From Vreelandella halophila (GTDB lineage Bacteria > Pseudomonadota > Gammaproteobacteria > Pseudomonadales > Oleiphilaceae), in the NCBI RefSeq assembly GCF_019903425.1, contig NZ_JACHUZ010000013.1, positions 2,052,361-2,116,360 of the forward strand: a DNA stretch of 64,000 nt, given 5' to 3'. Numbering within the stretch: the first letter of the stretch is position 1; every line of letters begins with the position of its first letter. Below are positions 56,711 through 64,000 of the stretch, one piece after another. Made by a program: the position numbers and the translations under genes. Under the pieces are notes generated by a model that was not told the DNA's origin, made no database searches, and saw nothing but the letters and a program-made list of their open reading frames with translations.

Positions 56711-56740
56711 AAAGCCCGGCCTCGCGCCGGGCTTTTTGTT
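56711..56740 (+). terminator. Intrinsic terminator of fadBA
   Basis: AGCCCGGC (56713-56720), loop CTCGC, GCCGGGCT (56726-56733), then TTTTGTTT. An upstream A-run makes it usable in both directions. It starts 18 bp after the fadA stop. Confidence 0.85.
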
Positions 56741-56749
56741 TGGGGTCAC

Positions 56750-56778
56750 TTGACCCGCCATGACCCAATCCCTATATA
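56750..56778 (+). promoter_or_regulatory. Promoter of topA
   Basis: TTGACC (56750-56755), 17-bp spacer, TATATA (56773-56778), 63 bp before the topA start and just downstream of the fadA terminator. Good sigma-70 match. Confidence 0.75.
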
Positions 56779-56841
56779 TTGTCGCCACGTCCATGGCCGG
56801 TGCCATGGTCACTACACTGTTCTGAGGAAGATTTCGCCGTT

Positions 56842-59535
56842 ATGGGTAAAAGTCTGGTAATCGTGGAATCCCCCGCCAAGGCCAAGACCATCAACAAGTA
56901 CCTTGGTGATGACTACATCGTGAAGTCCAGCGTGGGGCATATCCGCGATCTGCCAGTGAGTGGTTCCGGCAACCGTAAAACGGACCCCAAGGAGCGTGCC
57001 CGCCAGGCGGCGGAGACGCGCAAGATGGATCCCGAGACCAAGGCCCGATACAAGCAGCAGAAGGCTCATGATCAGTTGATCCGTCGCATGGGGGTGGACC
57101 CGGAGAACGACTGGGAAGCCCACTACGAGATCCTTCCCGGCAAGGAAAAGGTGGTCAGCGAGTTGCAGCGGCTGGCGAATAACGCCGATGCCGTCTACCT
57201 GGCCACGGACCTTGACCGCGAGGGGGAGGCGATCGCCTGGCACCTGAAGGAGGCCATTGGCGGCAACGACGACAAGTACCGGCGTGTGGTGTTCAACGAG
57301 ATCACCAAGCGTGCCATCCAGGAGGCCTTTTCCGAACCCACGGATGTGGACACCCATCGGGTCGAGGCGCAGCAGGCGCGCCGGTTCCTGGACCGTGTGG
57401 TGGGCTATATGGTCTCGCCACTGCTGTGGAGCAAGATTGCGCGCGGGCTTTCCGCCGGTCGTGTGCAGTCCGTGGCGGTGCGGCTGATTGTTGAGCGCGA
57501 GCGTGAGATCCGCGCTTTTGTACCGGAGGAATACTGGGAGCTGGACACGCTTCTGACGCCGCCCGAGCAGAAGAATGTGGGCATCCCGTTCGAGGTGGCA
57601 AAGTATGGTGACAAGCCCTACCGGCCCACCAATGAACAGCAGAGTAATGAGCACGTTGAGCGTCTCAGGGCGCTGGCGGACGATGAGCAGGCGTTCCGCG
57701 TAGCCAAGCGTGAGGATAAACCGACCAAATCCCGGCCCTCGGCGCCGTTCATCACCTCCACGCTGCAGCAGGCGGCGAGTAACCGCCTCGGGTTCAGCGT
57801 GAAGAAGACCATGACGCTGGCCCAGCGCCTGTATGAGGCCGGCTACATCACCTACATGCGGACGGATTCCACCAACCTGAGCCAGGATGCGATCCAGTCC
57901 GCGCGCGGTTATATCCAGGCCAGTTTCGGCGACGATTACCTGCCCGAGAAGCCCCGTTATTACACATCCCGTGAGGGCGCGCAGGAAGCGCACGAGGCGA
58001 TCCGGCCTTCCGACGTCAAGCGCCGGGCCCAGGACATCAGCGGCCTGGAGAAGGACGCCGAGCGGCTCTATGACCTGATCTGGCGCCAGTTCGTGGCTTG
58101 CCAGATGACCGACGCCGAGTTCCTGAGCACGTCTGTGACCGTGGTCGCGGGGGATTACCAGCTCAAGACCCGTGGCCGGATCATCCGGTTTGATGGTTTC
58201 CAGAAGGTGGCGCCGTCCTCTGGCAAGAAGGATCAGGACGTTGTCCTGCCGGACATCGCGGAAGGCGACCGCCTGATCCTGAGCGAGCTGACCCCGAGCC
58301 AGCACTTCACCAAGCCGACACCGCGCTACACCGAGGCGTCGCTGGTCAAGGAGCTGGAAAAGCGCGGCATCGGGCGGCCCTCAACCTACGCCTCCATCAT
58401 CTCGACGATCCAGGAGCGTGGTTATGTGCGTCTGGAGAACCGGCGATTCTATGCCGAAAAGCTCGGCGACATTGTTACGGACCGGCTGAACGAGTCCTTC
58501 TCCAATCTGCTGGATTACGATTTCACGGCGCGCATGGAGGAGGAGCTGGACGAGGTTGCCGAGGGCAGGGAGGACTGGAAGCAGGTTCTCAATGAGTTCT
58601 ACGAGCGCTTCTCGAAGCAGCTTGAACAGGCGGAATTCGAGGACGGTGGCATGCGCACCAATGCGCCCACGGATACGGAGATTGAGTGCCCGGACTGCGG
58701 TCGGCCCATGCAGATCCGCGTGGCCAGCACAGGGGTCTTTCTCGGCTGCTCCGGCTATTCACTGCCGCCCAAGGAACGCTGCAAGAAGACCATCAACCTG
58801 ATTCCCGGAGACGAGGCGGTCAGCGCGGACGAGGATGATGACGGCGAGGGTGAATCCCGCCTGCTGCGCGAGAAACACCGCTGCCCGAAATGTGGCACGG
58901 CCATGGACAGCTACCTCATCGATGAGACCCGCAAGCTGCACGTGTGCGGCAACAGCCCGGACTGTGACGGCCAGGAGCTGGAGTACGGCAGTTTCCGCAT
59001 CAAGGGTTACGAGGGTCCGACGCTTGAATGCGACAAGTGTGGCAGCGAGATGCAGCTCAAGAGCGGGCGCTTCGGCAAGTATTTCGATTGCACCAATTCG
59101 GAGTGCAAGAACACCCGCAAGCTGCTGCGCAACGGCGAGCCCGCACCGCCCAAGATGGACCCGATCCCCATGCCGGAGCTGCAGTGCCAGAAGGTGGACG
59201 ACACCTATGTGCTGCGGGATGGTGCCTCGGGCCTTTTTCTGGCTGCCAGCCAGTTCCCCAAGAACCGCGAGACGCGGCCGCCTATGGTGAGCGAGATCAA
59301 GCCGCACGCGGCGGAGCTGGATCCCAAGTACGCCTACATTCTGGATGCCCCGGAGCGTGATCCCGAGGGTAACCCGACCACGGTGCGCTACAGCCGCAAG
59401 ACCAAAGAGCAGTATGTGGCCTCGGAGAAGGACGGCAAGGCGACCGGATGGCAGGCCTACTACCGCAACGGCCGCTGGGAGCCCCATGAGAAGAAGAAAT
59501 CCGGCGGGCAGGGCGGTAAGCGCAAGGCCAGCTGA
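56842..59535 (+). CDS. topA: DNA topoisomerase I
   Basis: Type IA topoisomerase relaxing negative supercoils. ATG 56842 gives 897 residues and the canonical start [20 protein letters not shown]; a longer frame from 56779 overlaps the promoter. TOPRIM acidic motif [17 protein letters not shown]; active-site Tyr338 in [25 protein letters not shown] later. The C-terminal region (about 610-760) holds Cys4-type zinc ribbons ([29 protein letters not shown] with paired CxxxxxC), and a Lys/Gly-rich tail ends the protein. Confidence 0.98.
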   Translation: MGKSLVIVESPAKAKTINKYLGDDYIVKSSVGHIRDLPVSGSGNRKTDPKERARQAAETRKMDPETKARYKQQKAHDQLIRRMGVDPENDWEAHYEILPGKEKVVSELQRLANNADAVYLATDLDREGEAIAWHLKEAIGGNDDKYRRVVFNEITKRAIQEAFSEPTDVDTHRVEAQQARRFLDRVVGYMVSPLLWSKIARGLSAGRVQSVAVRLIVEREREIRAFVPEEYWELDTLLTPPEQKNVGIPFEVAKYGDKPYRPTNEQQSNEHVERLRALADDEQAFRVAKREDKPTKSRPSAPFITSTLQQAASNRLGFSVKKTMTLAQRLYEAGYITYMRTDSTNLSQDAIQSARGYIQASFGDDYLPEKPRYYTSREGAQEAHEAIRPSDVKRRAQDISGLEKDAERLYDLIWRQFVACQMTDAEFLSTSVTVVAGDYQLKTRGRIIRFDGFQKVAPSSGKKDQDVVLPDIAEGDRLILSELTPSQHFTKPTPRYTEASLVKELEKRGIGRPSTYASIISTIQERGYVRLENRRFYAEKLGDIVTDRLNESFSNLLDYDFTARMEEELDEVAEGREDWKQVLNEFYERFSKQLEQAEFEDGGMRTNAPTDTEIECPDCGRPMQIRVASTGVFLGCSGYSLPPKERCKKTINLIPGDEAVSADEDDDGEGESRLLREKHRCPKCGTAMDSYLIDETRKLHVCGNSPDCDGQELEYGSFRIKGYEGPTLECDKCGSEMQLKSGRFGKYFDCTNSECKNTRKLLRNGEPAPPKMDPIPMPELQCQKVDDTYVLRDGASGLFLAASQFPKNRETRPPMVSEIKPHAAELDPKYAYILDAPERDPEGNPTTVRYSRKTKEQYVASEKDGKATGWQAYYRNGRWEPHEKKKSGGQGGKRKAS

Positions 59536-59555
59536 AGGGGCGTTCGCCCCCTTCA
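59533..59555 (+). terminator. Hairpin after topA
   Basis: TGAAGGGG (59533-59540) pairs with CCCCTTCA (59548-59555) around CGTTCGC; it includes the topA stop codon. It lacks a T-run and lies between convergent genes. Confidence 0.5.
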
Positions 59556-59574
59556 GGCGATCCCGGGTGTGAGG

Positions 59575-60447
59575 TCAGGAATTGGCCCGCAGCCGCTCCA
59601 GCAGCGCTGAGGTGTCCCAGCGCCCACCGCCCAGGTTCTGTACGTCGGAATAGAACTGGTCGACCAGCGCTGCAACCGGCAGGCTGGCGCCGTTGTTCCG
59701 CGCTTCCGCGATGCAGATGCCCAGATCCTTGCGCATCCAGTCCACTGCGAAGCCGTGGTCGTACTCGCCTTCGATCATGGTCTGTGCGCGGTTGTCCATC
59801 TGCCAGGACTGGGCCGCGCCGCCACTGATGGCCTGCACAACCGAGGCCGGGTCAAGCCCCGCTTCCTCCGCGAAATGAAGTCCTTCCGACAGCCCCTGCA
59901 GAAGACCGGCGACGGTGATCTGGTTCACCATCTTGGTGAGCTGGCCATGACCCACGCCGCCCATGTAATTCACGGCCTTGCCGTAGCAGTTGAGTACAGG
60001 GAGCGCGCGGTCGAAGGCGGTACGCTCGCCACCACACATGATGGTCAGTTGGCCGTTTTCAGCACCCTGCTGGCCGCCGGATACCGGGGCGTCCACCCAG
60101 CTGTGACCGGCTTCGCCTGCCAGTTCCGCCAGTTCCCGGGTAACACTGGCGGAAGCCGTGGTGTGGTCGATCAGCACGGCGCCTGTGGGAGCATTGGCGA
60201 TGATGCCCTGTTCCCCCGTGTAGAGCGCCCTGAGGTCCGGATCCGCCCCCACGCAGGTGACGACGGCATCCGCGCCAGCCACGGCCTCCACAACACGCTC
60301 CGCGGTGTCGCCGGGGTAGTCCCGGGCCCAGGCCTGTGCCTTTTCATCTGTTCGGTTGTAGACCCGCACGCTGAACCCATCATGCCGGGCCAGGTGCCCG
60401 GCCATGGGAAAACCCATGACCCCGAGTCCGATGAAAGCAATCTGCAT
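59575..60447 (-). CDS. Beta-hydroxyacid dehydrogenase (3-hydroxyisobutyrate / tartronate-semialdehyde type)
   Basis: NAD(P)-dependent oxidoreductase of the HIBADH family, 290 residues. N-terminal Rossmann motif MQIAFIGLGVMGFPMAGHLA; substrate loop DAPVSGGQQGAENGQLTIMC; catalytic Lys in GHGQLTKMVNQITVAGLLQG; and late KDLGICIAEA. Arg in VYNRTDEKA after the second strand suggests NADP preference (family rule). The exact substrate cannot be assigned: valine degradation or glyoxylate-related metabolism are both possible. It is downstream of gltA on the same strand but beyond a strong terminator. Confidence 0.9.
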   Translation of the reverse strand: MQIAFIGLGVMGFPMAGHLARHDGFSVRVYNRTDEKAQAWARDYPGDTAERVVEAVAGADAVVTCVGADPDLRALYTGEQGIIANAPTGAVLIDHTTASASVTRELAELAGEAGHSWVDAPVSGGQQGAENGQLTIMCGGERTAFDRALPVLNCYGKAVNYMGGVGHGQLTKMVNQITVAGLLQGLSEGLHFAEEAGLDPASVVQAISGGAAQSWQMDNRAQTMIEGEYDHGFAVDWMRKDLGICIAEARNNGASLPVAALVDQFYSDVQNLGGGRWDTSALLERLRANS

Positions 60448-60480
60448 GGGACGCTGCCTCCTCCTGTCTCCTGAAACGAG

Positions 60481-60504
60481 AAAACCCGCTCGGAAGCGGG
60501 TTTT
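60481..60504. terminator. Terminator of gltA (bidirectional hairpin)
   Basis: AAAACCCGCT (60481-60490) and AGCGGGTTTT (60495-60504) form a perfect 10-bp stem with a four-base loop CGGA. The A/T ends give a T-run on either strand. It lies 12 bp after the gltA stop on the minus strand. Confidence 0.85.
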
Positions 60505-60515
60505 CGGGGGTGCTG

Positions 60516-61790
60516 TTACTCGCTGGGATAGTCGCGCTTGGTGTAGCCGCTGTAGAGTTGGCGCGGCCGGCCGATGCGGTAGTTGCCGCTGACCATCTCA
60601 TTCCAGTGGGAGAACCAGCCAATGGTGCGCGAGAGCGCGAAGATCACCGTGAACATCGAGGTCGGGATGCCGATGGCCTTGAGAATGATCCCGGAGTAGA
60701 AGTCGACGTTCGGATAGAGCTTGCGCTCAATGAAGTAGTCGTCTTCCAGCGCGATCTGCTCGAGACGCTGGGCAATCCTCAGCAGCGGGTCGTTCTCCAG
60801 TCCCAGCTCCTGGAGTACCTCGTGGGCGGTGTCGCGCATAACCCGGGCGCGTGGGTCGAAGTTCTTGTAGACCCGGTGGCCAAAGCCCATCAGGCGGAAG
60901 GGGTCGTCCTTGTCCTTGGCCCGCTCGACGCAACGTTCGACGTTGGATTCATCACCGATCTCGTTGAGCATGTTCAGGACCGCCTCATTGGCGCCGCCAT
61001 GCGCCGGACCCCAGAGAGCCGCGATGCCGGCCGCGATGACCGCGAACGGGTTGGCGCCGGTGGAGCCGGCCAGGCGGACCGTGGATGTGGAGGCATTCTG
61101 CTCATGGTCCGCGTGCAGGATGAAGATCTTGTCCATGGCCTTGGCCAGGACCGGGTTCACTTTGTACTCCTCGCAGGGTACGCCGAACATCATGTACAGG
61201 AAGTTCTCGGCATAGCCCAGATCGTTGCGCGGATACATGAAAGGCTGGCCGATCGAGTACTTGTAGCACATGGCCGCGATGGTCGGCATCTTGGCAATCA
61301 GCCGATGAGCCGCTACCTCGCGTTCGTACTGATCCGTCAGGTCCATGGTGTCGTGATAGAAGGCGGAGAGCGCCCCGACCACGCCAACCATAATGGCCAT
61401 CGGGTGCGCATCGCGGCGGAACCCGTTGAAAAAGTGGCTCATCTGGTCGTGTATCATGGTGTGGTTATTGACGGTGCGGCGGAAGCGCTCGTTTTCCTCG
61501 GCGGTGGGGAGTTCGCCGTGGAGCAGCAGGTAACAGACTTCGAGGTAATCGGCGTTGTTGGCCAGCTGTTCGATGGGGTAACCGCGATGCAGGAGAACCC
61601 CGTTCGCCCCGTCGATGAAGGTGATTTTCGATTCGCACGCGGCGGTGGAAACAAACCCGGGGTCGTAGGTGAACCAGCCTTCCGTGACCAGATTTCTCAC
61701 ATCAATCACATCAGGGCCCTGGGTACCGGAATAGATTGGCAGTTCCAGGGTTCGGCCTCCGACCGAAAGCGTTGCTTTCTCGTTGGACAT
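60516..61790 (-). CDS. gltA: Citrate synthase (type II, hexameric)
   Basis: Condenses acetyl-CoA and oxaloacetate at the entry to the TCA cycle. 424 residues, the long NADH-sensitive Gram-negative form with the N-terminal beta domain ([20 protein letters not shown]). Active-site blocks: [16 protein letters not shown]-like [36 protein letters not shown] (His), and [19 protein letters not shown] with catalytic His and, further on, Asp in [16 protein letters not shown]. Divergent from sdhCDA across a 392-bp control region. Confidence 0.98.
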   Translation of the reverse strand: MSNEKATLSVGGRTLELPIYSGTQGPDVIDVRNLVTEGWFTYDPGFVSTAACESKITFIDGANGVLLHRGYPIEQLANNADYLEVCYLLLHGELPTAEENERFRRTVNNHTMIHDQMSHFFNGFRRDAHPMAIMVGVVGALSAFYHDTMDLTDQYEREVAAHRLIAKMPTIAAMCYKYSIGQPFMYPRNDLGYAENFLYMMFGVPCEEYKVNPVLAKAMDKIFILHADHEQNASTSTVRLAGSTGANPFAVIAAGIAALWGPAHGGANEAVLNMLNEIGDESNVERCVERAKDKDDPFRLMGFGHRVYKNFDPRARVMRDTAHEVLQELGLENDPLLRIAQRLEQIALEDDYFIERKLYPNVDFYSGIILKAIGIPTSMFTVIFALSRTIGWFSHWNEMVSGNYRIGRPRQLYSGYTKRDYPSE

Positions 61791-62182
61791 GGTGTTCTCC
61801 TGTCAGTTCAGCAAACCAGTGCTGGAGATGACGCACAGCGGACCCAAGTATCGCAGAAGATTGACCCGGACGTCACGGATCAGGCGTCGGGGTGGGCCAG
61901 TCGGCAGGGGTCGCTTGATGTAACGCCTTCGCGGTCCGCGAAAATATAGGGCGGTGTTACCAATTGTCAATCTGTCTGTTACCTGGGGGCCGTTGGGGGT
62001 CGCTTGCCGGTTTGTAATCACCGGGGGCAGTCTCTATAATTCCTAGCCCGTAGACGGGAGCCCGCCAGCGAGACGGCGGTTCTAACCCGCCCGCTGATCA
62101 GAGCAATGATCCACCAACACACTGTGCCCGGCTGTCGGGACCGACCGACACCGCCCGGCGCACCAGACAGGGGTCAGGAGCC
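61791..62182. promoter_or_regulatory. Divergent gltA / sdh control region
   Basis: A 392-bp gap without genes. gltA promoter on the minus strand: perfect TTGACA (61965-61970), 16-bp spacer, TATATT (61943-61948), leaving a 152-bp leader. sdh promoter on the plus strand: TTGTAA (62012-62017), 17-bp spacer, TATAAT (62035-62040), leaving a ~135-bp leader that contains short hairpins (CCCG-TAGA-CGGG and a GCCCGCC/GGCGG pairing). The divergent -35 boxes are only about 40 bp apart, so one regulator could act on both. Confidence 0.7.
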
Positions 62183-62557
62183 GTGACGACCAAACGACCG
62201 GTTAACCTAGAAATCAGCACCATCCATTTTCCCATTCCCGCCATAGCATCAATCTTGCACCGCATCAGTGGCATTGTGGCGTTTGTAGGGATCGCATTCC
62301 TTCTCTATGGTCTCGACCAATCACTGGCCGGTGAGGCCGGGTTCGCGTCCGTGGCGGCGCTCATGGCGCACCCGCTGAGCAAGCTGGTGGTCTGGGGCAC
62401 GCTGTCGGCGCTTGCCTATCACCTGGTGGCGGGTATCCGTCACCTGATCATGGATATGGGCGTTGGGGAGACGCTTGAGGGCGGCCGCCTCAGCACCAAG
62501 ATCACCTTTGTGGTCTCTGCCGTACTGATTGTTCTGCTGGGAGTCTGGATATGGTAA
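62183..62557 (+). CDS. sdhC: Succinate dehydrogenase cytochrome b556 subunit SdhC
   Basis: Membrane anchor of complex II, 124 residues with a GTG start at 62183 preceded by CAGGAG. Three membrane spans. Quinone-site motif IASILHRISGIVAF (Ser and Arg) and heme-ligand region LAYHLVAGIRHLIMDMG are conserved. The last codons overlap sdhD by 7 bp. Confidence 0.96.
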   Translation: MTTKRPVNLEISTIHFPIPAIASILHRISGIVAFVGIAFLLYGLDQSLAGEAGFASVAALMAHPLSKLVVWGTLSALAYHLVAGIRHLIMDMGVGETLEGGRLSTKITFVVSAVLIVLLGVWIW

Positions 62558-62898
62558 GGAGTGTCACCAACCTCGGGCGAACCGGTGCCTACGACTGGCT
62601 GATGCAACGTGTCTCAGCCGTGGTACTGGCGCTGTACACCCTGTTCCTGACGGGGTTTGTGCTGGGGTCGTCCGATCTCGATTACGCACAGTGGGCCGGC
62701 CTGTTCGACCAGATGTGGATGCGCATCTTCAGCCTTCTCGCGCTGATTTCGCTGGGTATCCACTCGTGGGTCGGTCTCTGGACGATCACTACCGATTACA
62801 TCAAACCGACCGCGCTGCGGTTTGTCGTCCAGGCCGGCTGCGGGCTGATCATGTTTGTCTACCTCGTCTGGGGTGTCGAGATTCTCTGGGGGCTCTGA
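62551..62898 (+). CDS. sdhD: Succinate dehydrogenase membrane anchor SdhD
   Basis: Second membrane anchor, 115 residues with three spans. The N-terminal NLGRTGAYDWLMQRVSAVVL and the heme/quinone block LGIHSWVGLWTITTDYIKP (heme His, Asp-Tyr quinone pair) are typical. ATG overlaps sdhC; sdhA follows after 3 bp. Confidence 0.96.
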   Translation: MVRSVTNLGRTGAYDWLMQRVSAVVLALYTLFLTGFVLGSSDLDYAQWAGLFDQMWMRIFSLLALISLGIHSWVGLWTITTDYIKPTALRFVVQAGCGLIMFVYLVWGVEILWGL

Positions 62899-62901
62899 AT
62901 C

Positions 62902-64000
62902 ATGTCCAATCTTAGAACCATGTCGTTTGATGCACTCGTGATCGGTGGTGGCGGTTCCGGACTGCGGGCCGCACAGCAGCTGACCCAGTCCGGCATCAAC
63001 ACAGCATGCATCTCCAAGGTCTTTCCGACCCGGTCCCATACCGTCTCCGCCCAGGGTGGCATCACCTGTGCCATTGCCAGTGCGGATCCGAACGATGACT
63101 GGCGGTGGCACATGTATGACACCGTCAAGGGCTCCGACTATATCGGGGACCAGGAAGCGATCGAATACATGTGCTCAGTGGGCCCGCGTGCCGTCTATGA
63201 GCTGGAGCACATGGGGCTGCCGTTCTCCCGCTTTGAGAACGGCCGTATCTACCAACGCCCCTTCGGTGGCCAGTCCAAGGAATACGGCAAGGGCGGTCAG
63301 GCGGCGCGCACCTGCGCAGCGGCGGACCGTACCGGCCACGCACTGCTTCACACCCTCTACCAGGCCAACCTGCAGGGGGGCACGACCTTCCTGAATGAGT
63401 GGTATGCCGTGGACTTGGTGAAAAACCAGGATGGTCAGGTGGTGGGTGTCATCGCCATCGAGATGGAAACCGGTGAAGTCGTCTACATCAAGTCCAAGGC
63501 GACGGTACTGGCAACCGGCGGTGCCGGCCGCATCTACGCCTCCACCACCAACGCCCTGATCAACACCGGTGACGGCGTGGGCATGGCCCTGCGGGCCGGT
63601 ATTCCGGTTCAGGATATGGAGATGTGGCAGTTCCACCCCACTGGTATCCATGGCGCGGGCACTCTGGTGACCGAGGGCTGCCGTGGTGAGGGCGGTTATC
63701 TGGTGAATTCGGAGGGCGAGCGCTTCATGGAACGCTATGCCCCGAACGCCAAGGACTTGGCCGGCCGTGACGTGGTGGCCCGGTCCATGGTGCTGGAGAT
63801 CCTGGAAGGCCGTGGCTGCGGCCCCAACAAGGATCACGTCTATCTTAAGCTCGACCATCTGGGCGAGGAGACACTGAATCTGCGCCTGCCGGGCATCCTG
63901 GAGCTTTCCCGGACCTTTGCCCACGCGGACCCGGTCAAAGAGCCGATCCCGGTGGTACCGACCTGTCACTACATGATGGGCGGCTTGCCGACGAACATCG
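62902..64000 (+). CDS. sdhA: Succinate dehydrogenase flavoprotein SdhA (3' end outside window)
   Basis: Catalytic FAD subunit of complex II. The frame is open from ATG 62902 to the end of the window (366 codons of about 590). It begins [20 protein letters not shown], the FAD-binding start; [11 protein letters not shown] contains the His that carries covalent FAD; then [40 protein letters not shown] and RDVVARSM. The last readable residues, [16 protein letters not shown], belong to the active-site region. Truncated only by the window edge; sdhB is expected just beyond. Confidence 0.97.
   Translation, partial: MSNLRTMSFDALVIGGGGSGLRAAQQLTQSGINTACISKVFPTRSHTVSAQGGITCAIASADPNDDWRWHMYDTVKGSDYIGDQEAIEYMCSVGPRAVYELEHMGLPFSRFENGRIYQRPFGGQSKEYGKGGQAARTCAAADRTGHALLHTLYQANLQGGTTFLNEWYAVDLVKNQDGQVVGVIAIEMETGEVVYIKSKATVLATGGAGRIYASTTNALINTGDGVGMALRAGIPVQDMEMWQFHPTGIHGAGTLVTEGCRGEGGYLVNSEGERFMERYAPNAKDLAGRDVVARSMVLEILEGRGCGPNKDHVYLKLDHLGEETLNLRLPGILELSRTFAHADPVKEPIPVVPTCHYMMGGLPTNI

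Noticed and set aside
56812-58305. 497-codon minus-strand frame antisense to topA
   Set aside because: Shadow frame of topA with low-complexity composition and no start signal.
60510-61949. 479-codon plus-strand frame antisense to gltA
   Set aside because: Covers a certain citrate synthase gene and lacks any motif; it also runs through the gltA promoter.

Overview
The window reads as chromosomal DNA of a moderately GC-rich gammaproteobacterium of the Pseudomonas/Marinobacter type. The gene order queA-tgt-yajC-secD-secF / suhB / trmJ-cysE-iscR-iscS ... ndk-rlmN-pilF-rodZ-ispG-hisS-yfgM-bamB-der, and separately fadB-fadA ... topA, matches the order I know from Pseudomonadales. Acidic proteins and a BCCT osmolyte transporter fit a marine or halophilic life style (inference). 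Nearly all of the window is densely packed housekeeping sequence.

Layout. 1-8.3 kb: the flagellar rod/ring/hook-junction operon flgF(partial)-G-H-I-J-K-L, with a strongly enlarged flgK, followed by tRNA-Leu(CAA) on its own promoter. 8.5-16.0 kb: an accessory block between tRNA-Leu and queA. It holds a membrane-anchored beta-helix protein divergent from a 5'-nucleotidase-like lipoprotein with an intergenic palindrome, a small helical protein, a BCCT transporter, about 660 bp of decayed non-coding DNA, and a PEP-CTERM protein. 16.2-23.4 kb: queuosine genes, Sec accessory genes, a suhB homologue with no metal ligands, and trmJ. 23.4-35.2 kb: cysE, iscR, iscS, then ndk directly, followed by the rlmN-to-der cluster. 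35.2-40.9 kb (minus strand): a PAS-GGDEF-EAL protein, ackA and pta in one tight transcription unit. 41-48.4 kb: tRNA-Glu, an SDR epimerase with a small secreted protein, a DUF924 protein, a complete sulfate/thiosulfate ABC importer, and an oxidoreductase. 48.7-53.1 kb: tRNA-Gly, cheV-uup, a universal stress protein and a periplasmic protein of unknown function. 53.3-59.5 kb: fadBA beta-oxidation genes and topA. 59.6-64 kb: a beta-hydroxyacid dehydrogenase and gltA, divergent from sdhCDA (sdhA runs off the end).

The most notable points are two departures from the conserved core. First, the iscU-iscA-hscB-hscA-fdx block is missing between iscS and ndk, and IscS lacks the C-terminal tail associated with IscU docking, yet IscR keeps its cluster ligands and a good IscR box at its promoter. 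Second, the SuhB homologue has lost the catalytic metal-binding residues while remaining colinear with active SuhB. No CRISPR array, prophage, toxin-antitoxin or defence island was recognised. I found no clear candidate for a wholly new multi-gene system; the accessory block at 8.5-16 kb and the reshaped isc locus are the best places to look.
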